DNA of 64,000 bases from CAVVAE01 sp963746185 (GTDB lineage: Bacteria; Actinomycetota; Actinomycetes; Propionibacteriales; Nocardioidaceae), in NCBI GenBank assembly GCA_963746185.1, contig CAVVAE010000004.1, positions 1,240,001 through 1,304,000 of the forward strand, written 5' to 3'. Shown here one piece after another: positions 8,180 through 16,757 of the stretch. The notes under the pieces are model-generated. The model was not told where the DNA came from. It did not search any database and saw only the letters and a program-made list of their open reading frames with translations. The position numbers were made by a program, and so were the translations under genes. How positions within the stretch are numbered: the first letter of the stretch is position 1; every line of letters begins with the position of its first letter.

Positions 8180-9058
8180 ATGAAGACTTTCCTTCGTCAT
8201 GCTGCAGCATTCGTGGGAACCGTGCTCGTGATCGGAGCGGCGGTCAGTGCCCCCAGTACGGCGTCGGCCGGGGCACCCGACACCAGGGCACATCGGGCCG
8301 CATCACCCAGCGTGTACGTCGTTCAAGGTGTGCCCGGAGCGTCGGTCACCGTGACCGTCGACGGGCGCGCGGTACAGCGCGATGCAAGCGCCAAAACGAT
8401 TATCGGGCCTCTCGATCTCGCTCAGGGTAAGCACACCATCGCTTTTCGTGCTGATTCCTGGGAGATTTCCTCCTCTTTTACTGTGCAGAACCGCAGCTTG
8501 GACCTCGTCGTGCATTGGCCAGCGGATAAAACCGAGCAACCTGAAATGACAGTGTTCAACAACGATCTGCGCTCGGTTGGCGCGAGCAAAGGTCGTGTGA
8601 CGGTTGCTCACACTGCGGTGGTCCCCCCTGCGGACGTCCGCGTCGACAAGCAGGTGCTCTTCTCCAACATCGCCAACGGAGAGTTCGTGTCAGCCGACGT
8701 CCCGGCGGGCAGTTACTCCGTCGACATCGTCCCGACCGGCCAGCAAGGCGACCCGGTGTTCGGTCCGGTTGACCTACCCGTGGAGGCGGGATTGCTCACG
8801 CGGGTGTTCGCGATCGGTGAGCCCAAGAACCAGAGCATGGACGCCATCGTTCAGACTCTGCCGCTGGCACAGAAGGGCTCCCCAGCGCCAGACCTGGTCG
8901 ACGCCGGATCGGCGGGGTTGGCTGCGACCCCTGAAACCAGTGGGTCCGGACCAGCGGGCCTGGTCTGGCTGTCCTTGCTCGGCGCTGCGCTCGCCGTCGG
9001 CATTTCGGCGTTGTACGTGCCGGCATTGCGGCGGCGCGTCGCCATCCGCTCGCGCTGA
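8180..9058 (+). CDS. DUF4397-domain surface protein with C-terminal membrane anchor
   Basis: A 292-residue exported protein. A Sec signal (about 1-30, cleavage after STASA) is followed by a DUF4397-like beta domain: VYVVQGVPGASVTVTVDGRA with later ADVPAGSYSVDIVPTG. Then comes a linker, a hydrophobic helix (about 266-285) and a basic tail ALRRRVAIRSR. This architecture resembles sortase substrates, and the next gene, 6 nt downstream, is a class F sortase, but no LPxTG-like pentapeptide is visible before the helix (the segment reads ATPETSGSGPAGL). It may be a membrane-anchored partner rather than a classical substrate. The start ATG 8180 has AAGGTC upstream. An imperfect GTGAATT/AATTCAC dyad lies at 8093-8121. 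Confidence 0.88.
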   Translation: MKTFLRHAAAFVGTVLVIGAAVSAPSTASAGAPDTRAHRAASPSVYVVQGVPGASVTVTVDGRAVQRDASAKTIIGPLDLAQGKHTIAFRADSWEISSSFTVQNRSLDLVVHWPADKTEQPEMTVFNNDLRSVGASKGRVTVAHTAVVPPADVRVDKQVLFSNIANGEFVSADVPAGSYSVDIVPTGQQGDPVFGPVDLPVEAGLLTRVFAIGEPKNQSMDAIVQTLPLAQKGSPAPDLVDAGSAGLAATPETSGSGPAGLVWLSLLGAALAVGISALYVPALRRRVAIRSR

Positions 9059-9064
9059 CCTCCG

Positions 9065-9790
9065 ATGCACCGGCCGGCCATCCTCGGGTCGCGACGGGTG
9101 CTGGTCGCGATTTCAGTTGCGGTGTTGGCCGTCGTGCTCGTCATCCTCGCCCTGGTGAAACACCAGCCGTCGACTGGCGCACCCAGTCTTGCGGTTTCGA
9201 GCCCGACATCGGCTCTGACCGAGACGACCGACACCGCGAAGAACTCGGCGGCCGACGGTCCTGTCGCGGAGTCAGTCGGCCCGACCACGCCCGCCCGGGT
9301 CGCCCGCCCGGCGCCATCACAGGTTGATGCCCAGCGTCCGCGTCTTCTCGTGCTGCCGAGCGGTGCTGAAGTACCGATCGAGGTGGCTGCCACCAGCAGG
9401 GACGGGGAACTAGTGCTCCCTCAGGACATCAACCATGCCGGCTGGTGGGACGGCAGCGCTCAACTCGGCGACCCCTTCGGCCCGATCGTCGTCGCCGCCC
9501 ACATCGACTCGTTCACCCAAGGGCTCGGGGTGTTCGCAGAGCTGCTCAGCGTTGAGCCAGGTGATGGCGTGCAACTGTTGGCCGGGGGGCTGACCCAGGA
9601 TTTCCGTGTCGTGCGGGCCGACCTGGTCTCCAAAGCGTCTCTGTCGGGAGACTCACCGCTCTACTCACCAGCCGGCGAGTCGCGCCTGGTACTCATCACG
9701 TGCGGCGGCGCGTACGACCCTGACCGAGGTGGTTACCAGGACAACATGGTCGTCGTCGCCGTTGCGCGGAGCCAGCCGCACCGGGGCTAA
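9065..9790 (+). CDS. Class F sortase
   Basis: A 241-residue membrane-tethered transpeptidase. It has an N-terminal signal anchor (about 11-31), a Ser/Thr/Pro linker (32-90) and a compact sortase domain. Catalytic residues are visible: His146 in VVAAHIDSF, Cys213 in LITCGG and Arg221 in DPDRGGYQDN. Class F sortases of Actinobacteria cleave an LPxTG-like signal and attach proteins to the wall or pilin subunits to each other. The gene follows the DUF4397 protein by 6 nt, so the pair is one transcription unit and probably one functional unit. No pilin genes are nearby. Confidence 0.94.
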   Translation: MHRPAILGSRRVLVAISVAVLAVVLVILALVKHQPSTGAPSLAVSSPTSALTETTDTAKNSAADGPVAESVGPTTPARVARPAPSQVDAQRPRLLVLPSGAEVPIEVAATSRDGELVLPQDINHAGWWDGSAQLGDPFGPIVVAAHIDSFTQGLGVFAELLSVEPGDGVQLLAGGLTQDFRVVRADLVSKASLSGDSPLYSPAGESRLVLITCGGAYDPDRGGYQDNMVVVAVARSQPHRG

Positions 9791-9829
9791 CCATCACGAC
9801 GAGGCCAGGGTGCCGCCGTGGCTGCAGGG

Positions 9830-10846
9830 CTAGCTGACGATGACCTCGTCGAAATGGGTGGTGGTGTACCGCACCTGCACCTCGACCTCATCACCGACGG
9901 CGGGCGCAGCAACACCGGCCGGCACAAACACCAGACTCACCTGCATATGGGGAGGTTCGACGAACCAGCGCTGCTTGCCGCCGACGGTGTACGGCGACAA
10001 GGCCCGGCCCGTTGCCTCGAGTCCTCCGCGGGCCATCGCGACCGCCCGCTGGCGCACGGAGACGGCCGACTTGGGCGCCTCGAGCCCGACGCCATGGGCG
10101 GTGCCACCTGACACGACGAGGAGCGTCCCGTCCTTGCTCATCTTGCGGCGACGGTAGCCGGCCTCGTCACCGCGGCGCACCGGATGCGCGTCCATCACCG
10201 TGGCCCGCGCCGTCAACGCCTCGCGGTCGCCGAGCCACAACTCGGTCCCGATGCGCGGCCGGAACTCGACAGCTGGGTGACGAGCGCGTAGCTCATCGAG
10301 CTCGTCGTGTGTGAGGTGGCTGACGAACCATCGACTGGCAGGGGCTGCTGCGAGGATGGCATCCACTTCGGTGACGTGCCCTTGCCCCAGGGGAAGGTGC
10401 ACGGCGTGACCCTCGACCCGAACTCCGCGCACGGACTCGGTCAGCGCCGCGAGCTCGTCGAGGACGAACCCGTGGCGGCGCATCGAGGTCAGCGCTTCGA
10501 GCACGACGCGAGGGCTGTCTTCTCGGTTCGCGAGCACCTCGACGTCCTCGGCGCGACCCACGGTGTGGATCACCTGGTCGTCGGACGTCACGGCTGGCAG
10601 GAAGGGGCGCCACGGCTCGAGCACGAGGATGCTTCCGCTGAAGCGCTGCCTGACCTCCGCCACCTCGGCGTAGGTACCAACTGCGATCGTGTCGACGCCG
10701 AGCCACTCGGCCCTGCGGGCGAGCCGACCCACGGTGAACCCGTATCCGTTGCCCTTTGCCACCGGGATGATCCCGGGATTGGTGGCCGCTGTCGATGTGA
10801 GGTGGTCGCGCCACCGAGGGCCGTCGACGTACAGGTTCAAAGGCAT
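9830..10846 (-). CDS. Alanine racemase-like PLP-barrel protein
   Basis: A 338-residue protein. The N-terminal half is a fold-type III PLP barrel with the Schiff-base motif VAKGNGYGF (Lys about 30). The C-terminal half has an RIGTELWLGD stretch and a small beta domain, as in Alr. The usual second catalytic residue, the Tyr of the 'GYxDG' loop, is not obvious: the corresponding segment reads VVSGGTAHGVGL. It may be a diverged racemase or a PLP protein with another role. It lies 9 nt after the FemX-like gene in the same direction, and this FemX-Alr pairing recurs in Actinobacteria near rpsF, which suggests a role in stem-peptide or bridge synthesis. Family confidence is high; racemase activity is not assured. 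Confidence 0.85.
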   Translation of the reverse strand: MPLNLYVDGPRWRDHLTSTAATNPGIIPVAKGNGYGFTVGRLARRAEWLGVDTIAVGTYAEVAEVRQRFSGSILVLEPWRPFLPAVTSDDQVIHTVGRAEDVEVLANREDSPRVVLEALTSMRRHGFVLDELAALTESVRGVRVEGHAVHLPLGQGHVTEVDAILAAAPASRWFVSHLTHDELDELRARHPAVEFRPRIGTELWLGDREALTARATVMDAHPVRRGDEAGYRRRKMSKDGTLLVVSGGTAHGVGLEAPKSAVSVRQRAVAMARGGLEATGRALSPYTVGGKQRWFVEPPHMQVSLVFVPAGVAAPAVGDEVEVQVRYTTTHFDEVIVS

Positions 10847-10855
10847 GCGCGGTAC

Positions 10856-11971
10856 CTAGCGTCGACTCATGTAGAGGTCAAAAGCCTTGTAGACAAGGCG
10901 ATTGAGGGGTAGGTCCCACTCGCCGACGTACTCGACGGCTTCCCCACCGGTGCCGACCTTGAACTGGATCAGTCCGATGTGGTCGTCCTCGGAGTCGAGT
11001 GTGTCGGTGATGCCGCGTAGGTCGTAGACATCGGCTCCCACCGCGATGGCGTCACGGATCATCTGCCACTGGATCGCGTTCGAACCACGCACGTCCCGCT
11101 TGGCGGACGACGATGCGCCATAGGAGTACCAGGTGTGCCCGCCGACGCGCACCCACGTCGTGGCGGCCACCAGATCGCCCTCATGGTGCGCGAGGTAGAG
11201 CCGGATCCGATCGGGGTCCTCATGGAGCAGGGCTGAGAACATCTGCTGGAAGTAGCTGACCGGGCGAGGCGTGAAGTGGTCGCGTTGTGCGGTCTCGTCG
11301 TACAAAGTATGGAACGCGGGCACGTCGTCCATGCCGCCCTGGGTCACGACGACGCCGGACTTGTCGGCCTTCTTGATGTTGCGACGCCACTGCTGGTTCA
11401 TCCCCTTGAGTACGTCGTCCTCGGACCGGCCAGACAACGGCACCTGGAAGACGTACTGCGGCTGGCCGGCGGAGAAGCCGTCGTCGACGGCCAGTGGGCG
11501 CCACCCGGCCGCCCGCAGCGTGGCCTGAACATCGCCGCCGACGGCATTGCGGTCGTCAGGCGGCACGTCACCAAGCCGGCGGCGAGTCTCGTCGGCGATC
11601 GCCTTCTTGACTGTGTCAGCCGCCCATGAGCGGGTGATGACCGGCGGCCCCATCCGGATTCCGAACGCGCCTTCGCTGCGTAGATGCTCTGCCATCGGCG
11701 TGAGCCACGAGTCGAGGTCGCCGGCGGCCCAGTCGATGACCGGTCCCTCGGGAAGGTAGGCGAGGTACTTCTTCACCTTCGGGAGCTGGCGGTAGAGCAC
11801 CAGGCCGGCCCCGACGAGGTCCTCGTCGCGGAACCACCCGATCGACTCGCGTCGCCACTCGTTCTTGACCTCACCCCAGGCTGGCGTCTGGAGGAAGCTC
11901 ACGCTGGGCTGGGCTTGCAGAAACCCGAGATGCTCGGCGGCGCTGATAGTGCGTACGTCGATCGGGGTCAC
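10856..11971 (-). CDS. FemX-like lipid II:glycine/alanine ligase (FemAB family)
   Basis: Adds an amino acid from aminoacyl-tRNA to the side chain of the diamino acid in lipid II. The 371-residue protein has the two GNAT-like FemAB subdomains. Recognisable segments are FLQTPAWGEVKNEW near the N-terminus, the stretch LKGMNQQWRRNIKKADKSGV typical of the peptidyl-transferring subdomain, and GSNAIQWQMIRDAI near the C-terminus. GTG 11971 is chosen; a TTG three codons upstream (11980) is also possible. In Streptomyces the FemX gene lies near rpsF and adds the first glycine to LL-DAP. This gene's position 5 kb before rpsF fits that role and the LL-DAP/Gly wall of Nocardioidaceae. It is co-directional with and close to the Alr-like gene. 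Confidence 0.92.
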   Translation of the reverse strand: MTPIDVRTISAAEHLGFLQAQPSVSFLQTPAWGEVKNEWRRESIGWFRDEDLVGAGLVLYRQLPKVKKYLAYLPEGPVIDWAAGDLDSWLTPMAEHLRSEGAFGIRMGPPVITRSWAADTVKKAIADETRRRLGDVPPDDRNAVGGDVQATLRAAGWRPLAVDDGFSAGQPQYVFQVPLSGRSEDDVLKGMNQQWRRNIKKADKSGVVVTQGGMDDVPAFHTLYDETAQRDHFTPRPVSYFQQMFSALLHEDPDRIRLYLAHHEGDLVAATTWVRVGGHTWYSYGASSSAKRDVRGSNAIQWQMIRDAIAVGADVYDLRGITDTLDSEDDHIGLIQFKVGTGGEAVEYVGEWDLPLNRLVYKAFDLYMSRR

Positions 11972-12054
11972 GCCGGGCAACGCTACCGGACTGGGCTCGG
12001 CCAGATTCGTCGGAGCGAACGGGCGGGCCGACCGATGATTTCGCTGCGGTGGAG

Positions 12055-12855
12055 TCAGCCGATCCGGTCGCGCAGCCAGGCAATGTCGGCGGCCTGGCCT
12101 TCGGTGCCGCCGGGCGTCTCGCAGACGACGGGGGCATCGGCCTGCTGGACCACGCCGACGAGCAAGTCAGCCTCGATCTCGCCATTGCCGAAGTTCGTAT
12201 GCCGATCAGCGCCAGAGTCGAAGTTGTCCCTGGAGTCGTTGGCGTGCACAAGGTCGATGCGACCGGTGATCGCCTTGACTCGTTCGACCACGGTGGCCAG
12301 TTCCTCACCACCGGCATGGGCGTGACAGGTGTCGAGGCAGAAGCCGACGGTGTCACCGCCCTTGGCCTGGCCGAGAGCGTCCCACAGCCGGGTGATCCGC
12401 TCGAGGCGCCGGGCCATCGCGTTGTCGCCGCCGGCGGTGTTCTCGATGAGCAGCGGCAACGGCATCTCGAGCCCGTCGACACACTTGCGCCAGTTGTCGA
12501 AGCCCACGTCGGGGTCGTCATCGGCGAGCACGTGACCGCCGTGCACGATTAGTCCCTTCGCTCCGATCTCGGCAGCGGTGTGGAGATGCTGCTGCAGCAG
12601 CTTGCGGCCAGGGATCCGGATGCGGTTGTTGGTGGACGCGACGTTGATCGGGTAGGGCGCATGAACGTAGAGGTCGATCCCCGCCGCCTCGGCGTCGGCC
12701 TTCAGACCGGCCGCCCCTCCGGCGTACGACACCACCGGGCCTTTGTAGCTCTGCGGGTCGCCGAGGAAGAACTGCGACAGGGTGGCTTTGCGGTCGACGG
12801 CTTCGGCGATGGGGTCGGTCTGGTCGACGTGGGCGCCGATGTGCAAGGTGCTCAT
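12055..12855 (-). CDS. nfo: Deoxyribonuclease IV (AP endonuclease)
   Basis: A 266-residue TIM-barrel endonuclease IV that nicks abasic sites in base-excision repair using three metals. Metal-ligand motifs are intact: MSTLHIGAH at the N-terminus, YVHAPYPINVAST, GLIVHGGH, LLIENTAGG, FCLDTCHAHAGG, LVHANDSRDNFDSGADRH and NFGNGEI. The ATG at 12855 is six nt downstream of a TAGAGT hexamer, so the message is probably leaderless. The divergent 256-nt region to the ABC transporter carries repeat copy 2. An 83-nt gap to the FemX gene suggests a separate transcript. Confidence 0.96.
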   Translation of the reverse strand: MSTLHIGAHVDQTDPIAEAVDRKATLSQFFLGDPQSYKGPVVSYAGGAAGLKADAEAAGIDLYVHAPYPINVASTNNRIRIPGRKLLQQHLHTAAEIGAKGLIVHGGHVLADDDPDVGFDNWRKCVDGLEMPLPLLIENTAGGDNAMARRLERITRLWDALGQAKGGDTVGFCLDTCHAHAGGEELATVVERVKAITGRIDLVHANDSRDNFDSGADRHTNFGNGEIEADLLVGVVQQADAPVVCETPGGTEGQAADIAWLRDRIG

Positions 12856-12907
12856 GCCGCCACTCTAGGACGTCATGGCGACAGTGCCACGGGGCCTGGA
12901 CGAGGCA

Positions 12908-12986
12908 TGTTTGCAAGGCAAACCCACAGTCTGCAAGGCAGGTTTGCCTTGTTCACAAGCCTTCCGGCTTGAAAACAAGGCAAACC
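12908..12986 (-). repeat. Dispersed palindromic repeat, copy 2 (inverted)
   Basis: The arms 12941-12961 and 12966-12986 form a 21-bp stem with one mismatch and one wobble, with loop TTCC. In the minus-strand reading it aligns without gaps to 2614-2692 (61/79). Two A:T pairs of copy 1 are T:A pairs here, a compensatory change that keeps the stem. Read on the minus strand it ends 52 nt before the nfo ATG, the same relative orientation as copy 1 to DUF5318. Confidence 0.85.
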
Positions 12987-13111
12987 CCGGTCCCCGTCAG
13001 GGGCGGGCCAGGGGAAACCCGATCGAATCTGCCGCACCTTCTCGGTTACCGTGTGCCTGTCGAAACGTGTGAGGGACATGCTTCGCACACAACTTTTTTT
13101 TGAGGGGCACC

Positions 13112-13912
13112 ATGTCTGACGTCAGCACCAGTACGACCCATGCACCCGAGGCGTCAGAGGGGGTCGCCGCCCGAACGCACAATCTCTGCAAGGTGTACGG
13201 CGAGGGGGGCGCCGCCGTCGCCGCGCTCGACGGGGTCTCGATCGACTTCCGGGCCGGAGAGTTCACCGCGGTGATGGGACCGTCCGGGTCGGGGAAGTCG
13301 ACGCTCATGCACTGCATGGCCGCCCTCGACAACGCGTCGTCGGGTCAGGTCTTCCTCGGTGACCAGGAGCTCTCCAAGCTCGACGACAAGTTGCTCACCC
13401 AGCTTCGGCGCGACCGGATCGGCTTCGTCTTCCAGGCCTACAACCTCGTACCCACCCTGACCGCCGAGGAAAACATCCTGCTCCCGCTGTCGATCGCCGG
13501 CCGCCGACCCGATGCGGCATGGTACGACACGGTCATCGAGACGGTCGGTCTCGGTGATCGGCTCAAGCACCGCCCGAGCGAACTGTCCGGCGGTCAGCAG
13601 CAGCGGGTGGCGTGTGCACGAGCGCTCGTGTCACAGCCTGAGATCGTCTTTGCCGACGAGCCAACCGGAAACCTCGACTCGACCTCGGGCGCGGAGGTGC
13701 TCGCCTTCCTGCGCTTCAGCGTCGACGAGCACAAGCAGACCATCGTGATGGTCACCCACGACCCGGTGGCGGCTGGCTACACCGACCGCGTGGTCTTCCT
13801 CGCCGACGGGAAGGTCGTCGACGAGCTTCGCGAGCCGACCGCCGATCGGGTGCTCGAGGAGATGCGTCTCCTCAGCGCCAAGACGGTCGCCGGCACCGCA
13901 GCAGAGGCCTGA
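13112..13912 (+). CDS. ABC transporter ATP-binding protein, MacB/LolD type
   Basis: A 266-residue ATPase with Walker A GPSGSGKST, Q-loop FVFQAYNLVP, signature LSGGQQQR, Walker B IVFADEPTGNLDS and H-loop MVTHD. The FQAYNL..L and DEPTGNLDS sequences are typical of the MacB/LolD/FtsE branch, which works with FtsX-fold permeases by mechanotransmission rather than by substrate translocation through the membrane pore. ATG 13112 is preferred (GAGGGG at the right distance) over the in-frame TTG 13100. A run of eight T precedes it near 13093-13100. The permease begins 5 nt after its stop. Confidence 0.96.
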   Translation: MSDVSTSTTHAPEASEGVAARTHNLCKVYGEGGAAVAALDGVSIDFRAGEFTAVMGPSGSGKSTLMHCMAALDNASSGQVFLGDQELSKLDDKLLTQLRRDRIGFVFQAYNLVPTLTAEENILLPLSIAGRRPDAAWYDTVIETVGLGDRLKHRPSELSGGQQQRVACARALVSQPEIVFADEPTGNLDSTSGAEVLAFLRFSVDEHKQTIVMVTHDPVAAGYTDRVVFLADGKVVDELREPTADRVLEEMRLLSAKTVAGTAAEA

Positions 13913-13917
13913 GCGAC

Positions 13918-16461
13918 ATGTGGAAAGTGACCTGGCGCAACCTCGTGGCGCGCAAGCTGAGGTTGGCATTGAGCGGCATGGCCATCGTCCTCGGCGTCGC
14001 GTTCGTCGCAGGATCCTTCATCTTCACCGACGCTCTCGGGGGCTCGTTCGACGGCATCGTCCGGGGTACGACGTCCGACGTCGAGATCGCGCCCAAGGGC
14101 GCCAACGACTTCGACTCGATGCAAGACACGCGCACGATCCCGGGATCAGTGGTCGACCAGATCAACGAGCTGCCCGAAGTCGATCAGGCCTACGGCGTCA
14201 CCCAGATGCAGGGCGTCTACATCATCGGGTCAGACGGCAAGCTCGTCGGCGGTAACGGACCACCCGGCTTCGCGCTCAACTACACCGACTCCACGTCGCT
14301 GACGGGCGACCGCATCCTGACCCTGTCCGAAGGGGAGCTGCCCAGCGGGCCGGGTGAGGTGGCGATGGACGAGGCCGCCGCCGACAAGGCCGGCTACTCG
14401 ATCGGCGACACGGTCACGCTGGTCACACCCATCGACCCGCCGACGCTCAAGGCCAAGCTGACCGGTCTGGTCGAGTTCGGATCCTCAGGCGGACTCGTCG
14501 GCGCCACACTCACGGTGTTCGACGAGCAGACGATGAAGAACACGTTCTTCGACGGGCGAGACGTCTACACCAGCATCTCCGTCCGCGACGCGTCTGGATT
14601 CACTCAAGACCAGGCCGCGGCGGCGATCCGCGAAGTGCTGCCCGAGGGCGTCGGCGCCACGCCCGGCGACGACTACGCAGAGAAGAACCAGAACGACATC
14701 GCCGACGCACTCAAGTTCATCAACATCTTCCTGCTGGTCTTTGCCGCAGTCGCCGTCGTGGTCAGCACATTCCTGATCATCAACACGTTCTCGATCCTGG
14801 TCGCACAGCGAAGTCGCGAGCTCGCGTTGCTGCGTGCTATGGGTGCGTCGAGGCGACAGGTACGCCGATCGGTCCTCTTGGAGGCGTTCGCCGTTGGCGT
14901 GGTCGGGTCGACCCTGGGTCTCGCGGTCGGCTTCCTGCTGGCACTAGGCATCCGGGCGTTGTTCGCGACCTTCGGACTCGACCTCTCCGGGGCCGACTTC
15001 CCACTCAAGGCGCGCACGATCATCGTGTCCTACCTGGTCGGGCTCGTCGTGACGATGTTCGCTGCATACCTGCCAGCGCGCCGTGCATCCAAGATCGCGC
15101 CGGTCGCCGCGATGCGTGACGATGTCGCTCTCCCCGAGTCAGCATTGCGGCGCCGGTTCATCGGCGGTGTCGCACTGGTCCTGCTCGGCATCGTGACGAT
15201 GGTGGTGGGGTTCATCGGCGAAGGAAACACCGGTGTGTCTCTGGTGGGACTTGGCATGCTCGGCATCCTGATCGGCGTTGCCTTGATGAGCCCGGTGCTC
15301 GGCATCCCCATCATCCGGCTGCTAGGAAAGGGCTACCGCAAGGGCTTCGGCACGGTTGGCGCTCTCGCCAGCGAGAACTCCTTACGCAACCCGCGCCGCA
15401 CTGCCGCGACAGCAAGTGCGCTGATGATCGGTCTCACGCTGGTGGCGCTGATGTCGATCCTCGGCGCGTCGATGAAGTCCAGCTTCGAAAAGGTCTTCAC
15501 CGCGGCGTTGAGTTCGCAGCTCATCGTGAGCAATGCCATCCAGACGCCGTTCTCACCGGCCATTGCGGAGGAGATCCGGCCCATCGATGGCGTCAAGACG
15601 GTGGCCCAGTTCCGGCAGGCGCAAGCCACCTTCGACGGCGGAACGATCTTCGTCGGCGCGGCCAATCCGGAGGGCCTCAACGAAGTGCTGAACGTGAACG
15701 TGTTGGCGGGCGTTTCGAAGTTCCCCGACGACGGCATGCTCATCGATGCGCGGATCGCGGACGACAAGAACCTCGAGGTCGGTGACACGGCCACCCTGAC
15801 GTTCCAGAACGACGAGCCGCAGAAGGTGACGATTGCCGGGACATTCCTGGCCAACTCGTTGCCGGCGTCCTACATCGTCGGACTTGATGTCCTCGAGAAA
15901 GGTGGCCTCAAACCGGCCGACTCGTTGCTGTTCATCACCACCGACCCCGGTGCTGACATCGACCAGGTGCGCGACAAGATCGACAAGGTGCTGGCGGACC
16001 TGCCCACGGTGACGTTGAAGGACCAACAGGAGTTCCTTGACGAGCAGTTGAGCTTCGTCGACCAGTTCCTCTTCATCGTCTATGCGCTGTTGGGCCTGGC
16101 CATCGTCATCGCGGTGCTGGGGATCATCAATACGTTGGCGCTCTCGGTCATCGAGCGCACGCGAGAAGTGGGACTACTGCGTGCCGTGGGGATGAGCCGT
16201 CGCCAGCTCCGTCGCATGGTGAGGTTGGAGTCCGTAGCCGTTGCCTTGTTGGGTGCAGTGCTCGGTGTGGGCATGGGGATCGTCTTCGGGGTCTCATTGC
16301 AGCGGGCGATCGCTGACCAAGGAATCGACGTGCTCTCGATCCCCTGGCTGCAACTCGTCATCTTTGTGGTGTTCTCCGCCGTGGTCGGTGTGCTGGCCGC
16401 CGTACTGCCTGCTCGACGAGCCGCCAAGCTCGACGTCCTGAGAGCCATCACGACGGAGTAG
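13918..16461 (+). CDS. ABC transporter permease, two FtsX domains
   Basis: An 847-residue permease with an N-terminal membrane helix (about 16-38), a large extracellular MacB-PCD-like domain, and a first FtsX domain with three helices (about 262-400, including LALLRAMGASRRQVRRSVLL). A central segment with two helices follows, then a second extracellular domain and a second FtsX domain at the C-terminus (EVGLLRAVGMSRRQLRRMVR). The duplicated 'LLRA-G-SRRQ' coupling helices mark the sites that contact the ATPase. With the preceding gene it forms a MacB-type exporter or a wall-hydrolase regulator. The cargo is unknown. Confidence 0.95.
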   Translation: MWKVTWRNLVARKLRLALSGMAIVLGVAFVAGSFIFTDALGGSFDGIVRGTTSDVEIAPKGANDFDSMQDTRTIPGSVVDQINELPEVDQAYGVTQMQGVYIIGSDGKLVGGNGPPGFALNYTDSTSLTGDRILTLSEGELPSGPGEVAMDEAAADKAGYSIGDTVTLVTPIDPPTLKAKLTGLVEFGSSGGLVGATLTVFDEQTMKNTFFDGRDVYTSISVRDASGFTQDQAAAAIREVLPEGVGATPGDDYAEKNQNDIADALKFINIFLLVFAAVAVVVSTFLIINTFSILVAQRSRELALLRAMGASRRQVRRSVLLEAFAVGVVGSTLGLAVGFLLALGIRALFATFGLDLSGADFPLKARTIIVSYLVGLVVTMFAAYLPARRASKIAPVAAMRDDVALPESALRRRFIGGVALVLLGIVTMVVGFIGEGNTGVSLVGLGMLGILIGVALMSPVLGIPIIRLLGKGYRKGFGTVGALASENSLRNPRRTAATASALMIGLTLVALMSILGASMKSSFEKVFTAALSSQLIVSNAIQTPFSPAIAEEIRPIDGVKTVAQFRQAQATFDGGTIFVGAANPEGLNEVLNVNVLAGVSKFPDDGMLIDARIADDKNLEVGDTATLTFQNDEPQKVTIAGTFLANSLPASYIVGLDVLEKGGLKPADSLLFITTDPGADIDQVRDKIDKVLADLPTVTLKDQQEFLDEQLSFVDQFLFIVYALLGLAIVIAVLGIINTLALSVIERTREVGLLRAVGMSRRQLRRMVRLESVAVALLGAVLGVGMGIVFGVSLQRAIADQGIDVLSIPWLQLVIFVVFSAVVGVLAAVLPARRAAKLDVLRAITTE

Positions 16462-16580
16462 CCCACGGGCTGCGGCAAGTCGAGCAGACGGCCGCAACGA
16501 CGTGGTCGCGGTGCTGCCCTTTCTGAGGGGAGGGGGTGGCGCCGCGGACCACCATGAACCAAACCGTTGTGGACGACGAT

Positions 16581-16608
16581 TTCCGTCGTACGCCGTCTCG
16601 CTGATAAT
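16581..16608 (+). promoter_or_regulatory. Probable promoter of the rpsF operon
   Basis: GATAAT (16603-16608) is a strong -10 match, with TTCCGT (16581-16586) 16 nt upstream as a weak -35. It would give a leader of about 140 nt, containing a perfect GACCCGGC/GCCGGGTC hairpin (16620-16640) and the SD-sequestering structure. Confidence 0.5.
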
Positions 16609-16701
16609 CTGGGTCCGCTGACCCGGCAAGACGCCGGGTCGCACCACGTCAGCCCGCGACACCCGCCGAGCCTCGGCTCCGGACCCGTCAGGACCGATGT
16701 G

Positions 16702-16746
16702 ACCTCCTGTCACGGAAACGCCGTGACCGCAGAGTCCACAGGAGGT
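16702..16746 (+). promoter_or_regulatory. S6:S18-type autoregulatory leader of rpsF
   Basis: ACCTCCTGT (16702-16710) is a perfect 9-nt complement of the rpsF Shine-Dalgarno ACAGGAGGT (16738-16746). Inside it CACGG (16711-16715) pairs with CCGTG (16721-16725) around loop AAACG. The 3' strand is left with a bulge starting ACCGCAG, which contains a CCG. A stem with a CCG-bearing bulge next to the SD is the known S6:S18 leader motif, in which the ribosomal protein pair represses its own operon. Confidence 0.72.
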
Positions 16747-16757
16747 GGATGTCACGC

